NCBI GenBank assembly: GCA_022828595.1
Contig: JAKGHH010000007.1
Span: 63,662,727 to 63,726,726 of the forward strand
Origin: Nelumbo lutea
Lineage: Eukaryota > Streptophyta > Magnoliopsida > Proteales > Nelumbonaceae
Direction of reading: 5' to 3'
DNA length: 64,000 bases
Part shown: positions 10,646-23,299 of the stretch, in pieces
How the letters are laid out: every line of letters starts with the position of its first letter
How positions within the stretch are numbered: the first letter of the stretch is position 1
Notes under the pieces: generated by a model
Told to the model about the DNA's origin: nothing
The model's input: the letters and a program-made list of their open reading frames with translations, nothing else
The model's database searches: none
Position numbers and translations under genes: made by a program

Positions 10646-12186
10646 TGATGAGACTAAAAAGTACCCTATTTTTATCCCCAAATACTCACTATTTTCCATT
10701 AATTTTGCACTCAATTGGACTCATTACTCTTGTACATCGATTCAAGGCAAGCAAAAGGCAGTTGGAAGAAAATAAGGCGATTCGGATGATTTTGCACAGT
10801 TTCGGCACCATAAAGTAATCTAGGCATAACTCTCCATTCTGGACTCCAATTCGGATAATTCAAGAGGCATCAGAAAGATGAAAGAAAGGCCCACAACTTT
10901 TATATTTTGGATGTTGACAGATTCAGTCCGAATTGAAGACGAAACTGGGCCCTAAGTCGGAGCAAGTTCACAGCAAAACCCATTTCATAGCTGAAGCCCA
11001 ATTCGTAGAAGAGCCTTGTAGTAGCCCAAGATATTAAAGCAACCCAACTCAAATTCAAGAGCCTAGAGTCCCAATTGGGAATATAACCTCCAGGAAGAGA
11101 TTCTTATTAGATTTAAATTTTGAATGTAATCCTATAAAGATAAGAAGATTGGATTAGATCACTAGATAAGAGATAGAATGAATTAGTTCAAAACATATCA
11201 AGACTTGAAGTTAATCTCCTAGAAGAAGTTGGAGAGAACCCTCCTCCTAAAGCTATATAAAGGGGGGGTGGACCAGCTTTAGGCATCACTCAATCAGTCC
11301 AACAATCAAGCATCAAGCAATTCAAGCTACCAAGAAGATCAGTTCGGCCTACTAAGAAGCCAAGCTTGGAGGGTTCGAAAATCATGAGCAGCTAAACCTT
11401 TTCTTTTCTGGTTCAATGGGGGAGGTTCGATTGTGTCATCATGAGGTTCTGTATTTAACTCAAGTTTCTTGCTTTTTAATTCAAGTATTCATTGGTTCTT
11501 GTGCATATTCTCATTGGATGTTAATGTTAATTAGTTGACAAATTAATTAATGTTGATTTTCCTATTGCTATCCATGGTTCGGTGATCCGTAATTGTCACG
11601 AATAGTGGTACAAGTAGCAATTAGGTTAATATTTTTCTGGGACAATTGTTCATGACAGCCTTTGACCAATGCATTGACATGTTTTAACCTAAAGGGAATC
11701 AACGAAACAAGATTCAATAATTGTAGCTATCTCAATTATTGTTATTTTGGTTTAACTGTTTTCACAAAGCTAAATGCTATCACTAATTGATATGGAACTC
11801 TATCATACCCAGTCGATTAGTGATAAGTGTTTATCGAATGATGGGTTTGGTCAGCTGATTTAGGAAAACTCAAGGTTTATTATGGCTATCCTAATAAATC
11901 TAAGGTTAAATACTTTAATTGCAAGACTACCCAAATTCGATGGCCAATTGAAAAACCCGAACCCTTGAATTAGAATTCGGTAAGACTGATTTCTCTTGAT
12001 TGATATTGCTATTGCTTTCTTGTTCTTTTAGAATTTTTAATTATTTAATTTTCCCACTCTATTATATTGTGCATTCGGCTAAGAAAGTATTCCCTAGCTC
12101 CCTGTGGGATTCAACCTAGTACCACTATTACTACAAAAATTTTATTGTGGGACTAGCATTAATTTTGAGGGCTTCGACAGCTCGTC
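10646..12186 (+). repeat. 3' LTR of G2
   Basis: Begins TGATGAGACTAAAAAG and ends CTCGTCA, giving 1541 bp with TG…CA ends. It aligns with the G6 and G3 LTRs. TATATAA lies near 11254 followed by a G-rich run, marking the transcription start region. Short ORFs within are not genes. Confidence 0.9.
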
Positions 12187-12254
12187 AATATTGTCATTTC
12201 AAAATGTTTGAAAAAGGTTTTATTTCTTGGGATCGATATGAGTAGAGAATGTAG

Positions 12255-14199
12255 TGAAGGGATGAGAGATCGATCGTATGGGATGCCCAAATCTTGTGGA
12301 ATAAAGGGGCGAATTTCAAAAACAAATTTCTCTCCCTTACAACTGGGAATCGCATTCCCTATTTAGAAAATCATATTTTCAAGGATCAAACGTGAACCAT
12401 AAACTGAACCAGATCTGAACCAAAATGAGTAGGAGAGGATTATACCTGATACGGAGAAATAATATCTCCCAACGAAGCTGTTCACGCCCAAGGAAGGATC
12501 CAAAGATTGCTCTCACAGAAGATGGCGTAGTGTTGGATGGAACAGAATCAACAGTATTCTTCTCCAAAAAGCCTGTCCTTCGCAAGAAACAACAGGATGA
12601 CACGTGAGCATAGCTTCCTATCAATTCTTTCTCAAAGAACTGATGTCAAGATCGAATGTTGACTTCTCCCACAACTGGAGATCAAGTTGGCAAATAGGGC
12701 GGCAAGAACAAGGAGGTAGCAGGAAAGAATTATGCAGGGTTGCTTAATTCTTTCTTCTGTGTTTTCAGCACTAAAGAGAATGTGAATGAATTCTCCCAAA
12801 GGCTACTGCCCCTTCCTTCTCTTGTAACCCTAAAAGATCAGCTCCTAATCCAATTAGGACTTGCTGATCCAAATCTAATTTGGATCAAACATCTCTTTAG
12901 GTGATAAGGATTAACCCCTATCTTATCTGTAGATTAGATTAGCTTTCTCCTAATATCATTAGGAGGTTTCTAGATCTGAATCACATTCAGATTTGGACTC
13001 TCTAATAGGATAGGGTTAAGACCCTATCCTATCTGCTAATCTATCTTAGAATTCGCCCCATATTTAACTAATTAAATAGCCCATTTTGAAATGGGCTTTA
13101 GGCCCATTAAGCTTATGTGCTCACTTGACCTTCCTAACTGCTACCCAGTTGGGCTTCCTTGTATGGCGTGGGACCAAAGCATTGATCTACACATCGGCCA
13201 CATGGGTTCGGCCCAACCTTTGTGACAAGGCCTAGCCGAATATACTATTATGGACAGTGCACCCCCTAAAACCCATCTCATGGTCTCTATGGGCCCAACA
13301 CTTACCCTAAGTGGTCCCTGGGCCAAGCCACCTTGTAACACATAGGGACTGTTGGCAGATGCAAGATTAGCCCACCAGGTATTATCCTCAATGGTCTTAC
13401 ACTTAATCTCTCAGCCCATACTGATCATACACTGCCCGACAAGAGAGGACCTCTCCCTCGACTGCAATGAACATTGTTGCACTCTTTGCTTATATGGATC
13501 CCGAGAATTAAAACCTTTTGCAAACCTTTTATAACCATAATGTATATACTTTTATATCTCATATAAAATATATTTTGCAAAACAAATCTCAACGATTGAA
13601 ATCGGCTGCCAGCAGTCTTGGTTTCCATCAGTGAGAGTGCATCCCCGATCATTACCTTTGTCCGACAAAGGGGCTGATCCTGTCACTATGATCACCCACT
13701 CAGATGAATTCTCAAACTGTCCCAACATACCTAGGTTTTGACCCCCGCTAAGGATCTCACTGATTGGTATATCAAAGACAACCCAATCCGACACCTAGTG
13801 TAGTATCATAATCGAGTCTAGGGGTCGGGTGTAACTTTTCAGTTTTGCCCATTAATCTCCAAGGTCCAAGGCAATACTGAAAATCTGGTCCAGTTCAAAG
13901 ATTCAATTAATCCTACACTGTATGCGCTTAGGGTCTCACCCTAACAGCTGAGACAGGCCACCCCAACCGACTTGGTGGCACAATAGTGTCAGCCTTATCA
14001 AGATAGGTCTCCCAAGACCGACCCACTGGCTGTGAACATTCTAAACTAACACGAGTCTCATTAAATGTCCAGTTCAAGGGTATTACACAAAAACATACCA
14101 AGGGAACATGAATCAAATATGCACTTTTATTCATTTACAATAAACTCATAAAGTACAATCATTCTGATTGAAATTAAGGGCATACAAAACTGTCCAACA
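12255..14199 (-). repeat. Copia solo LTR C2
   Basis: A full-length LTR (1945 bp) on the minus strand, starting TGTTGGACAG at 14199 and ending …CCCTTCA at 12255, with no internal region. It splits a plus-strand copia LTR: the host sequence resumes with TGCAA at 14200 after TGTAG at 12250-12254, an imperfect 5-bp target duplication. Solo LTRs arise by recombination between the two LTRs of an inserted element. Confidence 0.85.
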
Positions 14200-16200
14200 T
14201 GCAACACTGTTCCATGCAACTGAGGGAGATGTCCTCTCTTGTCCGGCAGTGTTTGATCATTATGGGCTGAGAGGTTAAGTGTAAGACCATTGAGGGTAAT
14301 ACCTGTTGGGCTAATCTTGCATCTGCCCACAGTCCTTGGGTTTTCATAAGGTGGTTGGACCCAAGGACTATTTAGTGTAAATGTTGGGCCCATTAAGAGC
14401 CCATGGTGACGGACTCAGGGTTCACTATCTCCTACAGTGAATTAAGCCAGGCCTTGTAACAAACGCTGGGCTAAACCCATGTGACAGATGTATAGATTAA
14501 TGTTTGGGTCCCACACCATACAAAGAAGCCAATAGGGTAGTAGGTTAAGGGGTAAGTGAGCACATAATCTTAATGGGCTTAAAACCCAATTCAAACTTTG
14601 CTTAAATTAGTTAATTAAAAGGAGGCAAGACTTGATTTATAATCTTATTAGAATTAGCTGAAAGGATAAGATAAGTCTTATCTATTCAAGAGTCCATATC
14701 CAAATATCAGATTTGGATAAAGAAACTCTCTCCTAATTATATTAGGAGGCTGATCCAAAGAGTACTATAAATAGGGGGCGAATTCCTCAGTTTTAACACA
14801 CAACAACCTGTAGAATTCTCTCATATTCTTGCCATCCCTACCCAGTTTGATCTCCTCTTGAGGAATTGATCAAGAAGGGTCCTTGATATTGTTTCTTGGT
14901 TGAAGAAACAATTTGAAGACGTTCTCACCAGCCCCTATTTGATTCTTTCTGAAGAATCCTGGTTCTTGCTGAAGAGCAATCCTACTAAACCTGTTTCTTC
15001 ACACATTGTGTCATATTCAGGGGAAGCGGATTTTGGTCTTCTCCTTGGGCATGAACACTTTCATTGGGAGTTATTACTACTTCATATCTGGTATTTCCTT
15101 CTCCTCCCTTTTGGTTTCAGATCTGGTCTTGTTTTGGGTTCAAGATTGATCATTGAAAATGCAGTTTTCAAAAATAGGTAATGCGGTTCCTAGATGGGAG
15201 AGAGAAAAATTTTTGAAATTTCGCCCAAATTTTTGGTTCGGCCATGCATATGGTGGATCTCTCGTCCCTTCTCTAGGGTGAGACATGAGGCACATGCAGA
15301 GTTGGTTTTTCTTGAAACATTGAATTGGACCAAATTCCAATATTTCCCTAGACCTTGGAGACAGATGGGCAAAACTGGAATGTTACACATGATACTGCAC
15401 TAGGTTGTCAGATTGGGCTGTCATTGATGTGCCAATCTGTGAGATCCTTAGAGGGCGTCAAAACCTGGGTATTTTGGGACAGTCAGAGAATTCGCCTGAG
15501 TGGGTGATCATAATGACAGAATCAGCCCCTTTGTCGGACAAAGTGAATGATCAGGAAAATGCACTCTCTCTGATGAAAACCTAAACTGCCGATAGTGAAT
15601 TTCAAATGTGTTTGAAATTTGGTGTTGCAAAATATATTTGTATAGAGATATATTTATATATATATTATGGTTTCTAATTTTTTGTAGAAGGTTTTAATTC
15701 CCGGGATCCATGTGAGTAGAGAGTACAACACTGTACCTTGCAACCGAGGGAGATATACTCTCTTATCGGGCAGTGTTTGATCATTAAGGGCTGAGAGATA
15801 AAGTGTAAGACCATTAAGGGTTATACCTGATGGGCTAATCATGCATCTGCCCATAGTCCTTAGGCCTTCATAAGATGGATGGACCCAATGACCATTTAGT
15901 GTAAATGTTGGGCCCATTAAAGAGGCCATAGTGATGGACTCAGCGGTTCAATGTATTCAGTAGTGGAATTTGGCCAGGCCTTGTAACAGAGGCTAGGCTG
16001 AACCCATGTGGCTGATGTGTAGATCAATGATAAGGTCCCATGCTATACAAAGAGAGCCAAGCTAGCCAGCATTAAAAGGAAGTGAGCTTAGATGCTAAAT
16101 GGGCCTAAAGCCCATTTCAAATTGGGTTAATTGGATTAATTAAATAGGGGTGAATTGGGGTATGGATCCCCAAATAAGGACAAGTGGTTAACTCTTATCC

Positions 16201-16475
16201 ACTTAAAGAGTCCATATCCAAATTGAGATTTTGATCAAGGAACTACTAATTTGATTAGGAATAGCTGATCTTTATCTATAGATAAGATAAAGGATTATCC
16301 TTTTCACTTAAAGAGTCCTGATCCAAATAGAGATTTTGATCAAGGAACTCCTAATTTGATTAGGAATAGCTGATCTTTATCTACAAATAAGATAAGGGAA
16401 TATCCTTTTCAATTAAAGAGTCCAGATCCAAATAAAGATTTGGATCAGGAGACCTCTAATCAGATAAGGAGGTTG
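16201..16475 (+). repeat. 105-bp tandem repeats in copia U3
   Basis: The phrase (A)CTTAAAGAGTCC recurs at 16201, 16306 and 16411, an exact 105-bp period, giving two full units and a partial third just before the TATA box. Each unit holds a TCCTAATTTGATTAGGA palindrome, GATCAAGGAAC and TTATC/GATAA stretches. Other copia LTRs in the window show only about two diverged copies. Confidence 0.8.
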
Positions 16476-16727
16476 TCTCTTTAAGCCTATAAATAGAGAG
16501 CAGGGCGGACCTAGAAAAGATACACAACTAAGAAGACAATTCAGTTTGACTTTTTCAGCCTTCAGTTCTTTTTCTCCCTGCTCTTGCCTCCCTACCTTGT
16601 CAATCTCCCATTCTCGGAACTGATCAAGATTTGATCTTGATATTGTCTCTTACTAGAAGAAACAATTCTGAAGCTGTGCTCACTACCTGAAGGGATGAGA
16701 GATCCATCATATGGATAGCCGAACCCT

Positions 16728-17910
16728 TGATGAGACTGAAAAGTACCCTATTTTTATCCCCAAATATTCACTCCTTTTCATTAATTTATCACTTAATTGG
16801 AGATATGATAGGATTAGATTTAAATTTTGAATGTAATTCTATAAAGATAAGAAGATTGGATTAGATCACTAGATAAGAGATAGAATGAATTAGTTCAAAA
16901 CATATCAAGACTTGAAGTTAATCTCCTAGAAGAAGTTGGAGAGAACCCTCCTCCTAAAGCTATATAAAGGGGGGGTGGACCAGCTTTAGGCATCACTCAA
17001 TCAATTCAACAATCCATCCATCAAGCATCAAGCAACTCAAGCTACCAAGAAGATTAGTTCGGCCTACTGAGAAGCAAAGCCTGGAGGGTTCGAAAATCAT
17101 GAGCAGCTAAGCTTTTTCTTTTTTGGTTCAAGGGGGAGGTTCAATTGTGTCATCATGAGGTTCTATATTTAACTCAAGTTCTTGCTTTTTAATTCAAGTA
17201 TTCGTTTGTTCTTGTGCATATTCTCAATGGATGTTAATGTTAATTAGTCTGACAAATTAATTAAATGTTGATTTTCCTACTGCTATCTATGGTTCGGTGA
17301 TCCGTAATTGTCATGAATAGTGGTACAAGTAGCAATTAGGTTAATATCTTTCTGGGTCAGTTGTTCATGACAGAATTTAACTAATGTATTGACATGTTTT
17401 AACCTAAGGGGAATCAATGGGACAAGATTCAATAATTGCAACTATCTCAATTATTGTTATTTTGGTTTAACTATTTTCACAAAGCTTAATGCTATCACTA
17501 GTTAGTATGGAACTCTATCATACCCAGTCGATTAGTGATAAGTGTTGATCAAATGTTGGGTTTGGTCAGCTGATTTAGGGAAACATAAAGTTTATTATGG
17601 CTATCCTAATAAATCTAAGGTTAAATACTTGAATTGCAAACTGCCGAAGCCTACCTATGATCGATTTCCAATTGACTAACCCGAACCCTTGAATCAGAAT
17701 TCGATAAGATTGATTTCTCTTATTTGATATTGCTATTGCTTTCTAGTTCTTTTATAAATTTTAATTATTTAATTATCCCAATCTATTATATTACGCATTC
17801 GTCTAAAAAATTATACCCTAGCTCCCTAAGGAATATGACCTAGTACCACTTTTACTGCAAAAATTTTATTGCGGGACTAGCATTAATTTTGAGGTCTTCG
17901 ACAACCCGTA
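16728..17910 (+). repeat. 5' LTR of G3, internally deleted
   Basis: Matches the G2 LTR but lacks roughly 350 bp of U3: after CACTTAATTGGA at about 16800 it jumps to the stretch found near 11105 in G2. The TATATAAAGG box and downstream part (about 16960 on) are kept. The end reads ACAACCCGTA rather than the usual …CGTCA. Confidence 0.85.
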
Positions 17911-17917
17911 AAAAATT

Positions 17918-17935
17918 TGGCACCGTTGCCGGGGA
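17918..17935 (+). promoter_or_regulatory. Primer binding site, tRNA-Asp type (G3)
   Basis: TGGCACCGTTGCCGGGGA, complementary to the 3' end of plant tRNA-Asp (one change from TGGCGCC). This primer choice is typical of Athila and related gypsy elements. Confidence 0.9.
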
Positions 17936-17990
17936 GCTACTTTAATTTCTTAGCTTTGTACCGTCTATTTGTTTTAACCTCCTTTGTTTT

Positions 17991-20323
17991 ATGACTCATG
18001 CTTCTCACCAAGGTGAACTAGAGCACAACCCCAAAATTGAGAAGACTACCCATCGTTTAAGGAAGGAGGTGAAGCAAAGGAAGGACCGTTCACCTAAAAG
18101 GTGAATTCAGATTTCGATCTGCCAACTTGTGATCAACCCATCTTCGAAGAGGAAGAAAGGATGGCTGATAGAGAGAGAACGCTAAGGGAGTTGGCTGCAC
18201 AAATCATGAACCAACAGCCCCTGTGCATAATATATCTCGAGGTAGCCTTTGAACTTAAATCTGGATTGATTCAATTATTTCCTATTTTTCATGGCTTTCT
18301 AGGTGATGACCCTCATAAACACCTCAAAGAATTCCATGTTGTCTGTTCAAGCATGAAGCCACAGGATATGACGAAGGACCAGGTAAAATTAATAGCTTTT
18401 CCATTTACTTTATGAGATAAAGCAAAGGATTGGTTATATATTCTTCCTCCCGGTTCGATGCGTACATAGGATGGGATGAATAGAATGTTTTTAGATAAAT
18501 GTTTTCCTGCATCACAAGCTACAAATATTAGGAAGGAAGTCTATGGAGTTTGGCAGTTTGGTGGTGAGACACTATACGAATATTGGGAAAGATTTAAACA
18601 GCTTTGTGCTAGCTGTCCCCACCACCAAATACCCAAACAACTCTTGATCCAATATTTCTATGAAGGACTCCAATCTATGGATAAAAGTATGGTAGACGCA
18701 GCTAGTGGAGGAGTCTTGGTTAATAAAACACCCGAAGTGGCTAGGGAATTGATTTCCAACATGGCCGAAAATTCTCGACAATTTGGGGCAAGAACAAATG
18801 GTACAATCGGGCGTGTTAATGAGGTAAGTCATTCTAATTTAGAAAATCAAATTTCTGATATAACTGCCTTGGTTGGACATCTGGTTGCAGGGCAATTGCA
18901 AACAACAAGGGTATGTGGTGTCTGTTCGATTCTTGGGCATCCTTCGGATATGTGTCCATCACTACAGGATGGTTCGGTGTAGCAAGTTAGTGCAGTAGGA
19001 GGATTTTCGGGCCAACCCCAATGTAAGTATGATCCCTATTCCAATTACTACAATCTGGGGTGGAGGGACCATCCCAATTTGAGCTACGAAAATCAAGGAG
19101 ACAACAGAGATATCAGCCCCAAGCTTTCAATAGACAGCCCCCAATTTCAGCACCTATCTCAACACAAAGTCAACCCTCATGTTCAAGTATGCCATTAGAT
19201 GAAATCATTAAGGCTTTAGTTACTAACACTTAACAATTTCAATAGGAAACAAGAGCCAGCATACAGAACTTAGGGAACCAAATCAGTCAGCTTGCTACTT
19301 CCATTAGCAAGTTGGAGGCGCAGAACTTTGGAAAGCTACCATCTCAGACAATAGTTAATCCCAAGGAAAATGCAAGTGCAGTGGTGCTAAGAAGCGAGAA
19401 AGAATTGCAGCTACCTACATCACCAAGGAAGGCAGATAAGGGAGAAAAGGAAGAAGAGAAACAAGGGAGCCCCATTGAGGTAATACCCGACCCCCCTCTC
19501 CCTATGATTACTAATGCAATTGTACCATCTTTTCCTAGTAGGTTGGAAAGATTTAAGAAGGAAGAATATGAGAAAGAAGTATTAGAAACCTTCAGGAAGG
19601 TGGAAATAAACATTCCCTCGTTAGATGCTATCAAACAAATTCCAAAATATGCGAATTTTCTGAAAGAATTGTGCACTAACAAGAGGAGGCTGCGAATCGA
19701 TGAGAAGGTAAGGGTTAGAGAAAACATTTCAGCTGTCATTAAGAGGACCTTGCCGAAAAAACATGTTGATCCAGGTATGTTTACTTTACCTTGTGTGATT
19801 GGCAATAAAAGAATCGAGCGTGCCATGTTAGATTTAGGTGCATCCATCAATGTCATGCCATACTCAATTTATTGTGCTTTGAGATTAGGTCCCTTAAAGG
19901 AAACTAGGGTAGTCATTCAGCTAGGGTAGTCATGCCTATCCAGAAGGGATTGTTGAGAATGTGTTGGTGCAGGTTAATGATCTAATCTTTCCAAGCGACT
20001 TTTACATCCTGAAGATGGAGGAGGACACGGTCACAAGTTCAGCCCCACTTCTTTTAGGCAGGCCATTCATGGATGAGGGTACCCTCTCCGTTGAGTTTGA
20101 TAGAGAGATTGTTAAATTTAATATCTTTGAAGCTATGAAATATCCAAATGAATGTCATTCGATCTGCTCTATTGACACTATTGATTCAATTGTGCATGAA
20201 ATTTTTGGAGAAGAGGACATGAATGAAGAATTTTAATTAAGTGCATGGGAGGAGGAGTTTGATACATCCTATGAAACTCTGGAATCAATACTGGAACAAA
20301 AGGTAATCAATTTTGATATTCCA
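17991..20323 (+). pseudogene. Athila gag-protease (G3)
   Basis: Begins MTHASHQGELEHNPKIEKTTHRL at 17991, then a one-base deletion near 18101 shifts the frame. A retrotransposon gag domain follows (about 18240-18720, with HGFLGDDPHKHLKEF and KAKDWLYILPPGS), a zinc knuckle CGVCSILGHPSDMC (about 18914-18955), and an aspartic protease with DLGASINVMP (about 19828-19860), the usual Athila form of the D-T/S-G motif. In-frame stops at about 18414, 18466 and 18980 and a damaged stretch near 19925-19960 kill it. The end is cut by G4 at the TTGTC target site. Confidence 0.92.
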
Positions 20324-20328
20324 TTGTC

Positions 20329-21854
20329 ATGAGAATAAAATTTGTCATATCTTTATTCCTAAATATTCAGTATTTTACACTTAATTGGTACCTAATTGGA
20401 TTCATTACTCTTGTATTTCGATTCAGGGCAAGAAAGAAGGTGATTGGAAGAAAACAAGGCTAATCGGATGATTTTGCACAATTTCGGCACCGATTAGTGA
20501 TCTGGGCATAACTCTCAATTCCAGACTCCGATTTGAACAATTCAAGAAGCACTGAAAAGATAAGAAAATGTCCCACAACTTTTATATTTTGGGTTTTGGC
20601 AGAATCGGTCCGCATTGAAGATGAAATTGGGCCCAAAGTTGGAACAATTTCACAACAAGGCCCATTTCACAAGCTGAAGCCCATTTCACAGAAGAGTCAT
20701 GAAGCAAACCTGAATTGTTAAAAAAGCCCAGTTCTAATTCAAGATCCCAGAGTCCCATTAGAATAGAAGTTGAAAGTAATCTCAATAAAAGAGTTTTATC
20801 AGATTTAAATTTTCAAATTGTAATCCTAGAAAGATAAGAGGCAAGAGTTAGGTAGGATAAGTTCAAATTAGACTAGGACTTTCTAGTTTTAGGATAATCT
20901 CCTTAAGGGAGTTGGAGAGCAGCCCTCTCCCCAAAACTATATAAAAGGGGGCGGACCAGCACCCAAGGCATCAATTTCCTCCAAGAGAGCTTCAGTCTTC
21001 AGAGAGGGAAATCAGCAACCAAGGAGGAAGAAGCAAGAGTTCGCCCCCCTTTCTCATCTAGAAGCTGCGTTCATCATGAAGTGTCTGTAGGTTTTTATTT
21101 CTGGTTGAAGGGTTAGGGAAGCCTTGATTCTGTACGCATTGTGAGATCTAATTGATTTTTATTTCAGTTCATTGTTTATGGGTATTCGTATGTTTTCTGT
21201 GAATTAACTGTGAGGATTATTTTCTTTGATAAAGCAAAAAGGGCCCCTTGCTCATTTAATGGAAATAATCCATGGTCGATTGAACCTCCAGTTTCGTATA
21301 TGATTGGTAGGTTCGATCATGGTGGCAAGTAACATAAATTGATTGCAAAAATGTTTTCGATTTATGTTAGGAAAATGTATGATCTGGTTTAAACGGTCCG
21401 AGCTTGTGAGATCGTTGACCAGAATTGGGTCTCTCCCCTCTTAATGCTATTAATAGGTTAAATCCTAAGAGTTTGTTGTCGCCTATTAATAAGGGAAGCA
21501 ATCGAAGAGCTTGTTTTGGTTGTCGAATAATAAGAATAGAGTCTTGATGTTAGAGCTTGTTAACAACTATAACCAATTTATTCATAAACATATGAATCTA
21601 TCCTATCTTTGCATCTAGGAACAATGCTACGAATTAAAGCTGAACTTGTCCCTTCAACTGGAAGCCATCTCTCATCGATTTAATCTTTGGTTTCTGTCAT
21701 TTTCTTATTTTCCTTAGCTTTACAACCCCCGTTCATCCATCTTCTTGGAAATAAATCCACCCAATCCCTGTGGAGAACGAACTTGCTCATCACTATCTGC
21801 AAAATATTAACCCAGAGCAAGAATATTTTTCTTTGGTTGGGTTCGGCATCCACA
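20329..21854 (+). repeat. 5' LTR of G4
   Basis: Begins ATGAGAATAAAATTTGTC (LTR start TGATGAGAATAAA minus TG) and ends …GCATCCACA. It matches 23845-25327. A TATATAAAAGGGGGCGG box is near 20939. Confidence 0.88.
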
Positions 21855-21859
21855 AATTT

Positions 21860-21877
21860 TGGCACCATTGCCGGGGA
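21860..21877 (+). promoter_or_regulatory. Primer binding site (G4)
   Basis: TGGCACCATTGCCGGGGA, the tRNA-Asp type site with two changes from the canonical form. Confidence 0.88.
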
Positions 21878-21916
21878 TTGGTGTCCTAAGTAGATTTATT
21901 TCCTTTTTCTTGGTTT

Positions 21917-22964
21917 ATGCCTCGTTCTTCTCATATAGGTGAGCTCCAATATGATCCCGAGATTGAAAACATGGCGGCCAACTCTCAACAGTTCGGCTAT
22001 AGGCTTAACCCTCCAGTAAACCATGATAATGAGATAACATGCAAACGGTGAAGGCTTGTGGGATTTGTTCATCTATGGGACATCCAACCGACATGTGCCC
22101 TACACTTCAAAATGAACCCTATGAACAAGCCAATGCTGTTGGAGGCTTCCCACAGAAGAGATACGATCCCTACTCAAATATTTACAATGCAGGATGGAGG
22201 GTCATCCTAACCTTAGCTACGGAGCCAAGCCCTTCGGCTTCCAACAACAATATTAGTCTAGACCACCGGCTCCACAATATTCATCGTCTAACCCAGGTAT
22301 GTCTCTTGATGACATTGTTAAAGCACTTGCAACTGACACTCAACAATATCAATAGGAGACAAGGACAAGCATCCGAAACATGGAGAATCAGGACAGCCAA
22401 TTGGCAACTGCTATGAGACGAATGGAATCTCAAGTATCAGGAAGGCTACCCTCCCAGACCATGGTCGACCCTAAGCAAAATGCTAGTGCAATCACTTTAA
22501 GAAGCGGAAGGGAGCTGAATAGGCCTAGCAAGGAAGTGCCTAAATATACAATTGAAGAAGAAATAGAAAAGGAAGCACCTCCACCCCAAACTCAAGATGC
22601 AAGCAGTGAACAACCCCAAGCCATAGTGACAACTCCACCCTTTCCTAGCTACTTTGAAAAATCCAAAAATGAGGAGCAAGAGAAGGAGGAAGTTCTTGAA
22701 CTTGGTGGGAAGGAGGGATTTGGAATTTCCATTACTAAGCATCCTGAGAAAAAGGAGTCAACCTTGAGTGCTAAATTGCAGGAAACCGTTGCAACATTGA
22801 ATGGTTCTCCAGAGCTACAACAGTCAGGTAATGCTCCTTATATTATATTACCGATTTCTAACAAGAAACTTTTACCCTCTATTTTGCAGGCTCCTATTCT
22901 AGATTTGAACCCACCCATGATGGATGAAGGGGAAGACACCGGAAGTTGCAACTACAAAAGTTAG
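21917..22964 (+). pseudogene. Shrunken gag remnant of G4
   Basis: Starts MPRSSHIGELQYDPEIEN at 21917, the same N-terminus as G3 and G6 gag. It then jumps to the zinc knuckle CGICSSMGHPTDMC (about 22061-22100), the NAVGGFPQK linker, and a C-terminal part with LRSGREL followed by a Glu/Lys-rich tail ending at 22964. The main gag domain is missing and the frame shifts near 22200 and 22375. Nothing after it resembles protease or RT. Related remnants occur in G5 and G7, so this form seems to be a family trait and not a single loss. Confidence 0.8.
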
Positions 22965-23299
22965 AGGATCCGGTCTATGATAGGGAAGTTTGTTTTTTCT
23001 TTTTCTTCTTGTCTTTGCATCTATAGTTTAGTTATTTCCCCTTTTCTTTACATTTCAACAATGCATAGATTAAGTGTGGAGGGGGGGAATATAGGATCTG
23101 ATAAGTATTATTTATTTCCGTCCAAAAAAAAAAAAAAAACTCAACTATTTTAAAATCAATTGAAACAATATTCTGGAAAAATTTTTGTGAACTTACTAAT
23201 GGGGTGAAAGTAAGAAGTACACAACCTATCTAAAGTCATCCCCTTTGAAGCTAGTCCTAAATTTAGGTTTAAGTAAATGGGGCAAACATTGCTACAATT
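22965..23299 (+). other. G4 noncoding stretch with internal purine tract
   Basis: No gene. A pyrimidine-rich stretch (about 22985-23055) is followed by a purine tract AAGTGTGGAGGGGGG near 23070-23088, equivalent to the internal tract of G6, and a poly-A run near 23125. Confidence 0.6.

Larger units (their letters stand above)
7946..12186 (+). mobile_element. Athila-type Ty3/gypsy element G2, 3' half
   Basis: Starts inside RNase H at the gap and continues through integrase (to 9456), a 1.19 kb 3' noncoding block with stem-loops, a polypurine tract and a 3' LTR (10646-12186). The stretch 9521-10124 has no gene, only an internal purine-tract module at 9646-9685 and an (ATAAT)n run at about 10078-10113. 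The stretch 10204-10607 has nothing I can name. The 3' LTR is followed by copia LTR sequence (12187 on), so G2 inserted into copia C3. Confidence 0.9.
12187..16687 (+). mobile_element. Compound plus-strand copia LTR remnants (C3)
   Basis: Plus-orientation copia LTR sequence in three parts: about 12187-12254, then 14200-15271 after the C2 insertion, ending near the normal LTR 3' end (CTCTCGTCCCTTCT), then directly a second LTR copy from 15272 that lacks its first part and runs to 16687. No internal coding sequence is left. The second copy holds a TATAAATAG box near 16487-16495. C4 interrupts it at 16688. Confidence 0.8.

Noticed and set aside
17918..17935. tRNA gene fragment
   Set aside because: Only the 18-bp match to the tRNA-Asp 3' end is present; this is a primer binding site, and no cloverleaf surrounds it.
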